A DNA stretch of 64,000 nt from W0P28-013 sp964570565 (GCA_964570565.1 CAZMYT010000003.1:282507-346506), one strand, 5' to 3'. Numbered from the stretch's first letter, positions 52,369 through 62,222 are shown. Notes: generated by a model from the letters alone, not told the origin. Translations and numbers: made by a program.

Positions 52369-53310
52369 ATGTCAAAAGTAACCGTTGTAGGTGCAGGTAA
52401 CGTAGGTGCTACGTGTGCCAATGTATTAGCAGTCAACGAAGTAGCAAACGAAGTTGTACTCATCGACATCAAAGAAGGTTTTGCAGAAGGCAAAGCTATG
52501 GACATTATGCAAACAGCTCAATTAATGGGCTTCGACACGGTAGTAACTGGTGTAACTGGCGATTATTCAAAAACTGCTAACTCTGACGTAGTAGTTATCA
52601 CTTCTGGCCTTCCACGTAAACCTGGTATGACACGCGAAGAACTTATTGGCGTAAATGCTGGTATCGTAAAAGCAGTAGCAAAAAGTGCGTTGGAATATTC
52701 ACCAAATGCTATTTTGGTTATTGTATCAAACCCAATGGACCCAATGGCTTACCTCACACTTAAAACACTTGGCTTACCACGTAACCGCGTGATTGGTATG
52801 GGTGGTGCTTTGGATAGCTCACGTTTCAAATATTTCTTAAGCCAAGCACTTAACTGCAACGCTAACGAAGTAGATGGTTTAGTAATCGGCGGACACGGCG
52901 ACACTACTATGATTCCTTTGACTCGCTTAGCTACTTACAAAGGCGTGCCAGTAAGCACTTTATTGAGCGCTGAAAAATTAGAAGAAGTAGCTAAAGCAAC
53001 TATGGTTGGTGGCGCTACATTGACTGGTTTACTTGGTACTTCTGCTTGGATGGCTCCTGGGGCAGCAGCCTCATTCTTAGTAGAATCTATCATCAAAAAC
53101 CAAGGTAAATTAATCGTTTGCGCTGCTTCATGCGAAGGCGAATATGGCATGAAAGACATCATGATTGGTGTACCATGTATCATTGGTAAAAACGGTATCG
53201 AAAAAATCGTTGAATTTGAACTAAACGCTGACGAAAAAGCAAAATTAGCAGCCAGCGAAGCAGCTGTACGCGGTACAAATGCAGTTCTTTACGCTGAAGG
53301 CATTCTCTAA
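52369..53310 (+). CDS. mdh: malate dehydrogenase
   Basis: NAD-dependent oxidation of malate to oxaloacetate (reverse direction in anaerobic succinate formation). The 313 residues are of the LDH-like type: Rossmann motif VTVVGAGNVGATCANVLA, GLPRKPGMTREEL (substrate arginines), VSNPMDPMAYL and the catalytic VIGGHGDTTMIPLTR. Own promoter and terminator. Confidence 0.97.
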   Translation: MSKVTVVGAGNVGATCANVLAVNEVANEVVLIDIKEGFAEGKAMDIMQTAQLMGFDTVVTGVTGDYSKTANSDVVVITSGLPRKPGMTREELIGVNAGIVKAVAKSALEYSPNAILVIVSNPMDPMAYLTLKTLGLPRNRVIGMGGALDSSRFKYFLSQALNCNANEVDGLVIGGHGDTTMIPLTRLATYKGVPVSTLLSAEKLEEVAKATMVGGATLTGLLGTSAWMAPGAAASFLVESIIKNQGKLIVCAASCEGEYGMKDIMIGVPCIIGKNGIEKIVEFELNADEKAKLAASEAAVRGTNAVLYAEGIL

Positions 53311-53332
53311 TAAGTTCGTGTATATAAATAGG

Positions 53333-53367
53333 AAAAAACCTTGAACACTTCGTTCAAGGTTTTTTTG
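53333..53367 (+). terminator. rho-independent terminator after mdh
   Basis: AAAAAACCTTGAAC / GTTCAAGGTTTTTT stem-loop with a small CACTTC-type loop. Confidence 0.88.
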
Positions 53368-53411
53368 TGTACACAGACGCCTACTTTCATAAATTTTATT
53401 ACTTTTGTTGC

Positions 53412-54194
53412 ATGATGCATTACCAACTATTCGAAGCGCACAAAAACCTTGTAGCCTTCACTACCGAACGTGACGGTGGCGTAAGCGTAGGCAACTACCA
53501 ATCGCTAAATTTATGCCACTACGTGAACGATAATCCCGAACACGTCGCCCGTAATCGCCAAATCGTGTGCGAACAATTGGGCATCGATGCTGCTCAGCTC
53601 ATTTTTTCACGTCAAACACACAGCAATCATCTATTAGTGATTGACGAGGCATTTCTCACACTAACAGCTAAAAAACAGACCGCTTTATTAGAAGGCGTGG
53701 ATGCGTTGATAACGGCACAAAAATCCATTTGCCTTGGCATTAACACCGCCGACTGCGTACCTGTGCTGCTGTTTGATCCCGAACACAACGTGATAGCCGT
53801 GGCACACGCTGGCTGGCGTGGCACCGTAGCGCGCATAGCTGCCAAAACAGCGCAACAGATGATACAAGAGTTTCAGTGCCGTGCCGAAAACCTGTTAGTG
53901 GCCATTGGCCCCAGCATTTCGGCTGCCAATTACGAAGTCGGCAACGACGTATTAGCCGAATTTGTAAAAGCCGACTTCCCCACGGGCAAATGCTTTACCA
54001 AAGCACCCAACAGCGATAAATTACAGTTGGATTTATGGGCTGCCAATCGGTGGCAACTAGAAGAACTCGGCATTCTACCAGAACATATCGAAGTGGCAGG
54101 AATTTGCACCTTCGACCAAGCCGACACCTATTTTTCGGCACGCAAACTCGGCATTCACTCTGGTCGTATTGCTTCATGTTTGATGATGAAATAA
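53412..54194 (+). CDS. pgeF: YfiH/PgeF-type peptidoglycan editing factor (polyphenol oxidase family)
   Basis: About 260 residues of the YfiH (DUF152) family, purine-nucleoside-active enzymes in some members and peptidoglycan quality-control factors in others. Motifs: FTTERDGGVS, FSRQTHSNHL, GINTADCVPVLLFD and VAVAHAGWRGTVARI with the copper/zinc-type Cys and His. A TACTTTTG -7 box (53400-53407) lies only 4 bp before the ATG-ATG pair, so the message would be nearly leaderless; ATG at 53415 is equally possible. Confidence 0.9.
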   Translation: MMHYQLFEAHKNLVAFTTERDGGVSVGNYQSLNLCHYVNDNPEHVARNRQIVCEQLGIDAAQLIFSRQTHSNHLLVIDEAFLTLTAKKQTALLEGVDALITAQKSICLGINTADCVPVLLFDPEHNVIAVAHAGWRGTVARIAAKTAQQMIQEFQCRAENLLVAIGPSISAANYEVGNDVLAEFVKADFPTGKCFTKAPNSDKLQLDLWAANRWQLEELGILPEHIEVAGICTFDQADTYFSARKLGIHSGRIASCLMMK

Positions 54195-54283
54195 AATTTC
54201 TGTCTTTTTGCCAAAAATAATAAAATAATTGTAAATTTGGCGTCGAAACATAAAACGTATCATATCTACAAAAATACAACAAA

Positions 54284-55165
54284 ATGAAATTTGGTAAAAC
54301 CATAAAAATATTTCTCATTGACGGAGATCCAAATGGTCGAATGAGTTGTGAGCTTTCTAATTGGACAGGGAAAGCATACAAAATTCCTCGGATAAAAATT
54401 AAAGAGTGTACTGATCGTGATGACTTAATGAATACTGGAGTTTATTTACTTTTTGGAAGAGATGAAGAAGGCAAAGATTTAGTTTATATTGGAGAAGCAG
54501 AATCTATTTATAAGCGACTCACACAACATCTTAACCAAAAGGATTTTTGGAATGAAACAATTGTTTTTATAAGTAAAGATGACAATTTAAATAAAGCACA
54601 TATAAAATACTTGGAAAATCGCCTTCACGATATTGCTCATATAGCAAAACGTTATAAGCTGGAAAATTCTGTTATCCCGACACAATCTTCAATTTCTGAA
54701 TCTGACAGAGCGGAAATGGAAGAGTTTATTGAAAATATTAAAATGCTCGTAAATACTCTTGGACATAAAGTATTTGACGAAAAAAGAGAGTTTAAACCTA
54801 AACAAAAGCACGAGATATTTTCAATTAAAGCTGCTCGTGGTGCAGACGGGCAAGGAGAACCTTCGTCAGATGGCTTTGTGGTATTGAAAGGATCCAAAGC
54901 TGCGGGCACAATTGTAAACTCGATGACTCAAAATTTCATCACATTACGACAGAAATTAATCAATGAAGGTGTCCTTGTTGACAAAGGCGAATATTATGAG
55001 TTTTCAGATGATTACATTTTTAGTAGTCCATCTACAGCTGCTGTAATGGTAATGGGCAGAAATGCTAATGGCTTGACAGAGTGGAAACAAAAAGACGGTA
55101 AAACGTTGAAAGAATTTGAAAATAATGAAAAAACAACTAATCCACAGATAGCGCTGGTCTCCTGA
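54284..55165 (+). CDS. GIY-YIG nuclease-like protein with DUF4357
   Basis: A 293-residue protein. Residues 48-125 form a GIY-YIG nuclease-like domain (TGVYLLFGRDEEG, then LVYIGEAESIYKRLTQH) and residues 235-290 match DUF4357 (SSPSTAAVMVMGRNANGLTEW). Such proteins are scattered among prokaryotic genomes, sometimes near restriction systems, and their role is unproven. It is AT-richer than its neighbours and stands alone with a terminator, which suggests an acquired gene. Confidence 0.82.
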   Translation: MKFGKTIKIFLIDGDPNGRMSCELSNWTGKAYKIPRIKIKECTDRDDLMNTGVYLLFGRDEEGKDLVYIGEAESIYKRLTQHLNQKDFWNETIVFISKDDNLNKAHIKYLENRLHDIAHIAKRYKLENSVIPTQSSISESDRAEMEEFIENIKMLVNTLGHKVFDEKREFKPKQKHEIFSIKAARGADGQGEPSSDGFVVLKGSKAAGTIVNSMTQNFITLRQKLINEGVLVDKGEYYEFSDDYIFSSPSTAAVMVMGRNANGLTEWKQKDGKTLKEFENNEKTTNPQIALVS

Positions 55166-55204
55166 TTCGTGCTACAAAAACTGAATAAATACAACACCAA
55201 AACT

Positions 55205-55232
55205 AAAAAAGAGGCTTTCGCCTCTTTTTTTT
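55205..55232. terminator. bidirectional terminator between the GIY-YIG gene and speB
   Basis: AAAAAAGAGGC / GCCTCTTTTTT hairpin with a 3-5 nt loop; A-run on one side and T-run on the other serve both convergent genes. Confidence 0.88.
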
Positions 55233-55237
55233 ATGTG

Positions 55238-56104
55238 TTATTTCTGGTTGTATTTTTTCAGAAATTTATAGGTCATCAACTCATACGACAGACGCGCTGC
55301 CAAATAGTCGGACGCTTTTTGATTAGGATTTGGGCACAATTCTACCACATCGAAACCTACCACATTGAAGCGTTTAAATACGCGGCGTAAGAAATGTAGC
55401 ACTTGGAAGTACTGCAAACCGCCTGGTTCTGGCGTGCCAGTAGATGGCACAATAGCTGGGTCGAACACATCTAAATCAATGGTGAGATACACATTTTCGC
55501 TCAACGTGTCGAATGCTTCAGTTTCCCATCTGTTTTCGTGATCAAAATAGAGGTCGCGTGCCCAGAAAATACGACTTGGATCGTAATTCTTAGTTTCTTC
55601 CACACACATACTACGAATGCCCACTTGCGTAATAGCCGCCACTTGTTTGGCTTGATTCATCACGCAGGCGTGGTTCAATTCGGAACCTTCGTAGCTTTTA
55701 CGTAAATCGGAATGCGCATCGAGTTGTAACACGGTCAAATTTTTGAATCGTTTGGCTGCCGCGCGAATAGCACCAATGCTCACGGTGTGATTACCACCAA
55801 TGGTAACAGGGAATTTGCTCGCATCGAACAAATCGCCCACACGCTGCTCTACCGCAGCACAAAGAGACTCTGGGGTTTCCATTTCGGTTACCGCCGCTGC
55901 CGTGTGAATGCCTTGTTTATACACTTCAGTTTGAGTTTCGGTATCATACCATTCTAACTGAACCGATGCTTCCAACAACGCTTCAGGTCCTTTTTCAGAA
56001 CCGTGAATCCAACTGCTTGTAGCATCATAAGGAACGGGTAACACGACAATTTTAGCACTGTCGTAATCGGCATATTTGCCAGTAAGTCCTGCAAAGTTTT
56101 CCAT
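55238..56104 (-). CDS. speB: agmatinase (ureohydrolase family)
   Basis: A 288-residue manganese ureohydrolase. Metal-binding motifs: TIGGNHTVSIG, LQLDAHSDLRKSYEGSELNH and LTIDLDVFDPAIVPSTGTPE. Agmatinase splits agmatine to putrescine and urea. Arginase or formiminoglutamase specificity cannot be fully excluded, but the GSELNH..M context fits SpeB. Confidence 0.9.
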   Translation of the reverse strand: MENFAGLTGKYADYDSAKIVVLPVPYDATSSWIHGSEKGPEALLEASVQLEWYDTETQTEVYKQGIHTAAAVTEMETPESLCAAVEQRVGDLFDASKFPVTIGGNHTVSIGAIRAAAKRFKNLTVLQLDAHSDLRKSYEGSELNHACVMNQAKQVAAITQVGIRSMCVEETKNYDPSRIFWARDLYFDHENRWETEAFDTLSENVYLTIDLDVFDPAIVPSTGTPEPGGLQYFQVLHFLRRVFKRFNVVGFDVVELCPNPNQKASDYLAARLSYELMTYKFLKKYNQK

Positions 56105-56178
56105 AATAGTATTGATTTTAAAGTCCCTTTAAGTGCTAAAAGAGCAGCAAAAAGTATTCCAAATTAAATATAAATTAA

Positions 56179-57351
56179 CTAATCGCGACGATTCAATTTT
56201 TTCACTACAAATTCTTCCCGTTTTCCACGAAATAGTTCGTATTTCCAGAACTCACAATCGAGTGCGCCATTGAGCAATTTCACCTTAGCCGATGGGCGTA
56301 ATCCTACGCGCTGTAAACAGTCCACATGCGACGAAATAACCCAAGCCGTAGAACCCGTGAATTTGTGTTTCAAAGTTTCGCCCAACTGCGCATACAAACC
56401 AAACAAATCGTCCGACAAAAGACGTTCGCCATACGGTGGATTGGTCACAATTAAGCCCGTTTCGGTTTGTGGTTCCCAATCAGAAATAGAGCGTTGTTCC
56501 ACCGTAATATATTTGTGAAGACCGGCTGCTTTAATGTTTTCTTGTGCAATTTTCACCGCACGAGGCGACACATCGGCACCCATGATTTTAAACTCAAAGG
56601 GACGTTCCAAACTATCGTCGTTATACAACTCTTCGAACAATTCTTTATCGAAATCCGCCCATTTTTCGAAGGCAAACGACTGACGATAGATACATGGTGG
56701 AATGTTTAAAGCAATCAACGCTGCCTCAATCAAAAACGTACCAGAACCACACATCGGGTCGATAAAATTGGACTTGCCATCCCAGCCAGCCAATAGCAAC
56801 ATACCAGCAGCCAAGGCCTCGTTGATAGGTGCTTCGGTTTGCGCATCGCGGTAACCACGTTTATGCAACGACTCACCAGAACTATCCAACGAAATAGTAC
56901 ATTGCGTATGCGAAATATGGACATTCAAAAATAAATCTGGATTATCTAAACGAATGGATGGACGTCTGTTTTCACGTTCCATAAACCAGTCCGCAATAGC
57001 ATCTTTAACACGATAAGTCACAAATTTAGAATGACGAAATTCTTCCGAAAAAACAGTAGCATCAATGGCAAACGTTTTCTTCACGTCGAGATACTGACTC
57101 CAATCAATCAACTTCACCTGTTCGTACACTTCGTCGGCGTTAGTAGCCTTAAACGACACAATCGGTTTTAAAATACGTGACGCCGTACGACAATACAAAT
57201 TGGCTTTGTATAACATGCGTTGATCGCCCGTAAATGATACCACGCGTCGCTCTATCGACACATTATTGGCGCCCAAATTAACCAACTCTTTTGCTAAAAC
57301 TTCTTCCAATCCTCGGAAGGTTTTGGCCGCCATTTGAAATTCTTGTTTCAT
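56179..57351 (-). CDS. THUMP-domain 23S rRNA methyltransferase, RlmL-like
   Basis: A 390-residue class I SAM methyltransferase with an N-terminal THUMP domain (about 45-160) and a catalytic domain containing DPMCGSGTFLIEAALIALNI (SAM site) and LIVTNPPYGERL (NPPY, near residue 302). It corresponds to the N-terminal half of E. coli RlmL, which makes m2G2445 in 23S rRNA. The second (RlmK) half is absent, as usual in this phylum. Confidence 0.9.
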   Translation of the reverse strand: MKQEFQMAAKTFRGLEEVLAKELVNLGANNVSIERRVVSFTGDQRMLYKANLYCRTASRILKPIVSFKATNADEVYEQVKLIDWSQYLDVKKTFAIDATVFSEEFRHSKFVTYRVKDAIADWFMERENRRPSIRLDNPDLFLNVHISHTQCTISLDSSGESLHKRGYRDAQTEAPINEALAAGMLLLAGWDGKSNFIDPMCGSGTFLIEAALIALNIPPCIYRQSFAFEKWADFDKELFEELYNDDSLERPFEFKIMGADVSPRAVKIAQENIKAAGLHKYITVEQRSISDWEPQTETGLIVTNPPYGERLLSDDLFGLYAQLGETLKHKFTGSTAWVISSHVDCLQRVGLRPSAKVKLLNGALDCEFWKYELFRGKREEFVVKKLNRRD

Positions 57352-57378
57352 ATAGAATAAATAATAATAACGTGAAAA

Positions 57379-58260
57379 CTACAACTGTTTCCCTTTTTGT
57401 GAAATTTTGCCATCGGCAGGTACATCTTTATCGACCCACACGTTACCACCAATGGTGGCATTTTTGCCAATGGTAATGCGACCTAAAATAGTCGAATTGG
57501 CATAAATAATCACATTATCTTCGATAACTGGATGACGCGCAATGCCTTTAATTGGATTGCCTTGCTCATCCACGGGAAAACTCTTAGCGCCCAAGGTAAC
57601 TCCTTGATATATTTTGACATGTTCACCAATGATGGATGTTTCGCCAATGACCGTTCCAGTGCCATGATCGATGGTAAAATAACTACCAATAGTAGCTCCT
57701 GGGTGAATGTCAATACCCGTTTCGGAATGCGCCAACTCAGTAATAATACGTGGAATAAGTGGCACGCCCAACAGCAACAGTTCGTGCGCAATACGGTAAT
57801 TGGTGATTGCGCGAATCACAGGATAGCAAAAAATCACTTCCATACAACTTTGCGCTGCAGGATCGCCTTGATAAGTAGCCTCTACATCGGTGCCAAGTTG
57901 CGCACGCAATGCTGGCAAACGCCCAATAAATTTGGTAGTTATGGCTTTGGCTTGCTTGCGAGCTTGATCCAAATTAATGGCGCGATCGGTAAAACAGATG
58001 CCCGCAAAAATCTGTTCAGCAAGCAATTTATTTACCTCTTCCACACGCACACCTATTTGGTATTGGAGCATTTGTGGGTCCACCAACAAGGAACCAAAAT
58101 AACCTGGAAATAAAATACTACGCAAAACATCAACTACTTGTCCGAGCACCACCGTATTAGGAATTGGTGCGTCTACATTTTGTTGATGGCACAAAGCTTG
58201 GCAATTATCCATATTTGATAATTCCGCAATGGCTTGGTTCATAACGTCATGTTGTGTCAT
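57379..58260 (-). CDS. cysE: serine O-acetyltransferase
   Basis: First step of cysteine synthesis, acetylating serine with acetyl-CoA. The 293-residue protein has an alpha-helical N-terminal part and a left-handed beta-helix (about 175-285) of hexapeptide repeats with ETGIDIHPGATIGSYFTIDH and GATLGAKSF. The form is the longer EpsC/SatA-type found in Bacteroidota. It lies between the methyltransferase and kinase genes with gaps of 27-28 bp. Confidence 0.93.
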   Translation of the reverse strand: MTQHDVMNQAIAELSNMDNCQALCHQQNVDAPIPNTVVLGQVVDVLRSILFPGYFGSLLVDPQMLQYQIGVRVEEVNKLLAEQIFAGICFTDRAINLDQARKQAKAITTKFIGRLPALRAQLGTDVEATYQGDPAAQSCMEVIFCYPVIRAITNYRIAHELLLLGVPLIPRIITELAHSETGIDIHPGATIGSYFTIDHGTGTVIGETSIIGEHVKIYQGVTLGAKSFPVDEQGNPIKGIARHPVIEDNVIIYANSTILGRITIGKNATIGGNVWVDKDVPADGKISQKGKQL

Positions 58261-58288
58261 ATTGTAACTATGAATTAACTAATTCGTT

Positions 58289-58801
58289 CTATAAATTTTG
58301 AATGGCTGCTACGGCATTTTGCAAGCGCGCAATGCCGAGCCCACTAATTTCGACAAATGGTTTGTGTAATGCTTCCAATTCGCGTTTGTACCAATCGTAC
58401 AAAAATTCCCGAATGTCTGGATTTTCACGTACTGGGTCATACTCCCACGGAATATCGGGTTTACACACTAAATACAAATCCACTTCCGACGATTCCAAAG
58501 CTGGTTGCAACCACTCAGGACAACGATTGAATCCGTGTAAAAACCACACTTTGGTAATCACCAAATCGGTGTCAAAAAAAACATATTCCGCATCGGCATA
58601 AAGTTGCTTGGCCTCCTCTTGTTCGTGCATTTGCTGACGCGCAATCACTTCCACATCGGCATACGTATAAGCACGGTTCAAGCCAGCCACATACTCACGC
58701 GCATATTCTGGAATCCAAGGGCTAGCAAATTGGTCACTCAACGCGCGGCACAAATCTGTTTTCCCTGTCGATTCTGGACCTAAAACGACTATCTTTTTCA
58801 C
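58289..58801 (-). CDS. NadR-like P-loop kinase
   Basis: A 170-residue AAA_28/NadR C-terminal-type kinase: P-loop VVLGPESTGKTDLCRAL, then PWIPEYAREYVAG, and YVFFDTDLVITKVW. The NadR kinase domain phosphorylates nicotinamide riboside; this protein lacks the adenylyltransferase domain of full NadR. Its 5' end overlaps the S41 protease gene by 4 bp. Confidence 0.82.
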   Translation of the reverse strand: MKKIVVLGPESTGKTDLCRALSDQFASPWIPEYAREYVAGLNRAYTYADVEVIARQQMHEQEEAKQLYADAEYVFFDTDLVITKVWFLHGFNRCPEWLQPALESSEVDLYLVCKPDIPWEYDPVRENPDIREFLYDWYKRELEALHKPFVEISGLGIARLQNAVAAIQNL

Positions 58802-60402
58802 CGTTTCGTGTTCTTTTCTAATTTAGTCCAAGCGGCTTTATAATCGCTCAGCACTTCAATCGCTTTTTGCACCGTGGCGTCATCTGTATTCATCACTTTG
58901 AAATAATCGGCATTGGTAAATACATCGCGCGCAATCAGCGCTTTCAATTGCAAACGCATCAAGGGTTTTGAAATCTCAAATTCTGCCGCATTTAAGGCTA
59001 CGCCAGCTTTTGTGCCATTTTCTACCAAGGTATTGAGCAATGGTTCGTCGGCTTCAAAATTGGTTTGATACGCGTCAAACGAGCTATATTTCTTGATAAG
59101 TGCTGCACGATTTTTCTCCACAAATTCCACTACCGTTTTATTAAAAGCACCTTTCGCCACAATATTACGATGATACGTGGTAAACTTAGTAGTATCGAGT
59201 GGAATAAAGATATCAGGCATAATTCCGCCACCACCATATACCGTGCGTCCAAAACGCAAGGTTTGGTAACGCAAAGAATCAGGAAACGCAATGCTATCGG
59301 CATGTTGTAACTCGCCATGGTTGTAGCGTTCAATTAAATCTTTTTGATACTTTTCGGCTCCGTCGGCATACGGTTTTTGAATATTACGACCGCTTGGCGT
59401 GTAATAACGAGCCACAGTTAAACGCATCATCGAACCATCCAATAAAGGAATTGGACGTTGCACCAAACCTTTGCCAAAGGTACGACGTCCCACAATAATA
59501 GCGCGATCCCAATCTTGCAAAGCACCCGACACAATTTCGCTCGCTGAGGCAGAATATTCATCCACCAAAACTACCAAATCAGTATTCTCAAATGACCCAG
59601 AAGCTGTTGCACGCGCCGTAGATTGTGGTTGATTCAAACCTTTGGTGTACACAATCATTTTGTTGTTATTCAAAAACTCATCTGACAGTTTAATGGCGGC
59701 ATCGAGTAAACCTCCACCATTGCCTTGTAAATCAAGAATTAATTGCTGCATGCCTTTTTTGCTCAACTCCTTCATCGCTTGATGAAATTCATCCATCGTC
59801 GTGCTCGAGAAACTATTCAGTTTCACATAACCAATGGTAGGCGTAATCATATAAGCGGCATCCAACGAGTAAATAGGAATTTTACCACGCGTAATCACAA
59901 AATCGATGGTAGTTTTAACACCAGCACGTTTTATTTTCACGGCGACATCGGTACCACTTTTACCACGTAGCAATTTCATAATATCAGAATTTGGCTTCTT
60001 CACGCCAGCAATGGTTGTTCCGTCTACTTCCAAAATACGGTCGCCAGGCAATACGCCTACTTTTGCTGCAGGACAGCCCGAAATAGTTTGTATCACAAAT
60101 AGCGTATCGTTTAACATTTGAAATTGAATGCCGATACCTTCAAAACTACCTTCCACACCTTCGTTCATACGTTGCACTTCTTTGGCAGGAATGTAGGTTG
60201 AATGTGGATCTAATTCAGTCAAAATACCTTCAATAGCATCTTCCACCAAATTATCCACTTTCACAGAATCAACGTACATATTACTAATGGCATACAGAGT
60301 TTGATTCAATTTCTGCAGTTGTAACATTGGAACATCACGCTGCGCTATGGCAGACGAAATAGTTAACACGCACACCAATAAGGTTATAAGTTTTCTAGTC
60401 AT
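58798..60402 (-). CDS. S41-family C-terminal processing protease
   Basis: A 534-residue secreted protease: signal peptide (LITLLVCVLTISSAIA, then Q), PDZ domain (about 85-170, FEGIGIQFQMLNDTLFVIQT), and a tail-specific protease domain with the catalytic serine in DEYSASASEIVSGAL (near residue 284) and the lysine in RRTFGKGLVQ. Members trim C termini of periplasmic proteins. A -7 box TAACTTTG lies about 30 bp upstream on its strand. Confidence 0.93.
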   Translation of the reverse strand: MTRKLITLLVCVLTISSAIAQRDVPMLQLQKLNQTLYAISNMYVDSVKVDNLVEDAIEGILTELDPHSTYIPAKEVQRMNEGVEGSFEGIGIQFQMLNDTLFVIQTISGCPAAKVGVLPGDRILEVDGTTIAGVKKPNSDIMKLLRGKSGTDVAVKIKRAGVKTTIDFVITRGKIPIYSLDAAYMITPTIGYVKLNSFSSTTMDEFHQAMKELSKKGMQQLILDLQGNGGGLLDAAIKLSDEFLNNNKMIVYTKGLNQPQSTARATASGSFENTDLVVLVDEYSASASEIVSGALQDWDRAIIVGRRTFGKGLVQRPIPLLDGSMMRLTVARYYTPSGRNIQKPYADGAEKYQKDLIERYNHGELQHADSIAFPDSLRYQTLRFGRTVYGGGGIMPDIFIPLDTTKFTTYHRNIVAKGAFNKTVVEFVEKNRAALIKKYSSFDAYQTNFEADEPLLNTLVENGTKAGVALNAAEFEISKPLMRLQLKALIARDVFTNADYFKVMNTDDATVQKAIEVLSDYKAAWTKLEKNTKR

Positions 60403-60431
60403 GATTCCATTTTAGATTTAAATACAATCGT

Positions 60432-60439
60432 CAAAGTTA
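60432..60439 (-). promoter_or_regulatory. -7 box for the S41 protease gene
   Basis: Complement reads TAACTTTG, 29 bp before the start codon. No -33 match seen. Confidence 0.42.
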
Positions 60440-60594
60440 ATCAAAAATTAGAATTATCGAAAAAAAAGATGATGCTTCGGTAAATTTAGTGCAAACAGAA
60501 CTAGCACCTATTGGGCTCTAAGAGCAAAAAACCATTTTTCATAATCCTAACAGAAGAACAATCAAAGCCATTTTCACGATACAAAAAATAAGCG

Positions 60595-60602
60595 TACCTT
60601 TG
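60595..60602 (+). promoter_or_regulatory. -7 box TACCTTTG for thiL
   Basis: Exact TAnnTTTG match 44 bp before the thiL ATG; -33 unclear. Confidence 0.5.
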
Positions 60603-60646
60603 CAGTGCCTAATTGTTAGGCCTCATCACCTCATGCATTTTGACTT

Positions 60647-61705
60647 ATGAAAGAACAAACCGAAGAAAAAATAACGCTTGAAACATTGGGCGAATTTGGG
60701 CTTATCAAACACCTCACCAAATCCATCAAACTCAAAAATAAATCATCGCTCAAAGGTGTTGGCGACGATGCAGCCGTACTCGATTTTGGCAAGAAAAAAG
60801 CATTAGTTACAACGGATATTTTGCTCGAAGGCATTCACTTCGACCTTACCTACATGCCACTTAGACATTTAGGTTACAAAGCTGCCATGGTCAATTTTTC
60901 AGATATTTGCGCCATGAATGGCACACCCACACAACTGCTTATCACGATTGGTGTTTCTAAACGCTTTGCTTTAGAACAAATCGAAGAAATATATGCGGGC
61001 ATCTACATGGCTTGCGAACAATACAATGTCGACGTAGTAGGAGGCGATACCACCTCGTCACTTACGGGATTAACCTTAAGCATCACCTGCTTAGGCGAAG
61101 CCGACGAAAACAAAATTGTTTATCGTAGTGGCGCCAAAGTCAACGATTTGGTGTGTGTCACAGGCGATCTTGGCGCTGCTTACATGGGATTACAGCTATT
61201 AGAGCGCGAAAAAATGGTCTTTCAAGGTCAAAAAGATCCTGAATTCCAACCTGATTTTGCGGGCAAAGAGTACATACTTGAACGTCAGTTGAAACCTGAA
61301 GCACGTAAAGATATTATTGAAAATTTAGCCAAAGCAAAAATCGTTCCCACAGCCATGATGGACGTGTCCGATGGCTTGTCGTCAGAATTATTGCACATTT
61401 GCAACCAAAGTGGCGTCGGTTGTCGCATTTACGAAGAAAAACTGCCAATCGATTACGTCACAGCTACCATGTGCGAAGAATTCAACATCAACCTCACTAC
61501 GGCGGCACTCAATGGTGGAGAAGATTACGAACTCTTGTTCACCGTACCACTTGATTTACACGACGCCGTAAAAGAACTAGACAATGTACATATTATTGGT
61601 CACATCACCGATGCATCGGAAGGCTCTGCCTTGGTTACACGCGACGGACAAGAATTTGCTATTCAAGCACAAGGATGGACCGCCTTTGCACACGACCAAA
61701 AATAA
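60647..61705 (+). CDS. thiL: thiamine-monophosphate kinase
   Basis: Final step of thiamine diphosphate synthesis. The 352 residues carry the AIR synthase-like fold: LKGVGDDAAVLDFGKKKALV near the N terminus, VDVVGGDTTSSLTGLTLSIT, CVTGDLGAAYMGL and MMDVSDGLSSELLHI. Length is normal. Transcribed singly; the rpiB promoter begins 6 bp after its stop. Confidence 0.95.
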   Translation: MKEQTEEKITLETLGEFGLIKHLTKSIKLKNKSSLKGVGDDAAVLDFGKKKALVTTDILLEGIHFDLTYMPLRHLGYKAAMVNFSDICAMNGTPTQLLITIGVSKRFALEQIEEIYAGIYMACEQYNVDVVGGDTTSSLTGLTLSITCLGEADENKIVYRSGAKVNDLVCVTGDLGAAYMGLQLLEREKMVFQGQKDPEFQPDFAGKEYILERQLKPEARKDIIENLAKAKIVPTAMMDVSDGLSSELLHICNQSGVGCRIYEEKLPIDYVTATMCEEFNINLTTAALNGGEDYELLFTVPLDLHDAVKELDNVHIIGHITDASEGSALVTRDGQEFAIQAQGWTAFAHDQK

Positions 61706-61710
61706 ATGCG

Positions 61711-61718
61711 TATCTTTG
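61711..61718 (+). promoter_or_regulatory. -7 box TATCTTTG for rpiB
   Basis: Exact match 36 bp before the rpiB ATG, immediately after thiL. The -33 region would lie inside the end of thiL. Confidence 0.5.
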
Positions 61719-61754
61719 CACACCGAATTTATATAACACAAAAAACATAATAAT

Positions 61755-62207
61755 ATGAAACCTTTACATCATTTATCTATTGGTATTGCATCCGACCACG
61801 CTGGTTACGAACTCAAATCGGCAATCATTAAAATGCTAGAAACACGCGTTGCCAACGTCTATGATTATGGCACACACAGCACCGACAGTTGCGACTATGC
61901 CGATTTTGCACATCCACTAGCCAACGCCGTAGAAAACGCAGCGTGCGATTTTGGTATTGCCATTTGCGGTAGCGGCAACGGTATCAACATGACAGTTAAT
62001 AAACACCAAGGCATACGCGCTGCACTTTGTTGGAACGAAGAATTAGCATCTTTGGCACGTCAACACAACAATGCCAACATACTTACATTGCCAGCTCGTT
62101 TTATCCCACAAGATTTAGCGTTCAAGCTCGTTGAAACATTTTTAGCAACCGATTTTGAAGGTGGTCGTCACGAAGCTAGAATTCAAAAAATTCCTGCGTG
62201 TAAATAA
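61755..62207 (+). CDS. rpiB: ribose-5-phosphate isomerase B
   Basis: Interconverts ribose-5-phosphate and ribulose-5-phosphate. The 150-residue protein has IASDHAGYELKSAI (phosphate-binding His) and AICGSGNGINMTVNK with the catalytic Cys, followed by GIRAALCWNEELASLARQHN. Typical LacAB/RpiB length. Confidence 0.95.
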   Translation: MKPLHHLSIGIASDHAGYELKSAIIKMLETRVANVYDYGTHSTDSCDYADFAHPLANAVENAACDFGIAICGSGNGINMTVNKHQGIRAALCWNEELASLARQHNNANILTLPARFIPQDLAFKLVETFLATDFEGGRHEARIQKIPACK

Positions 62208-62222
62208 TTTTTTAGAAATTGG

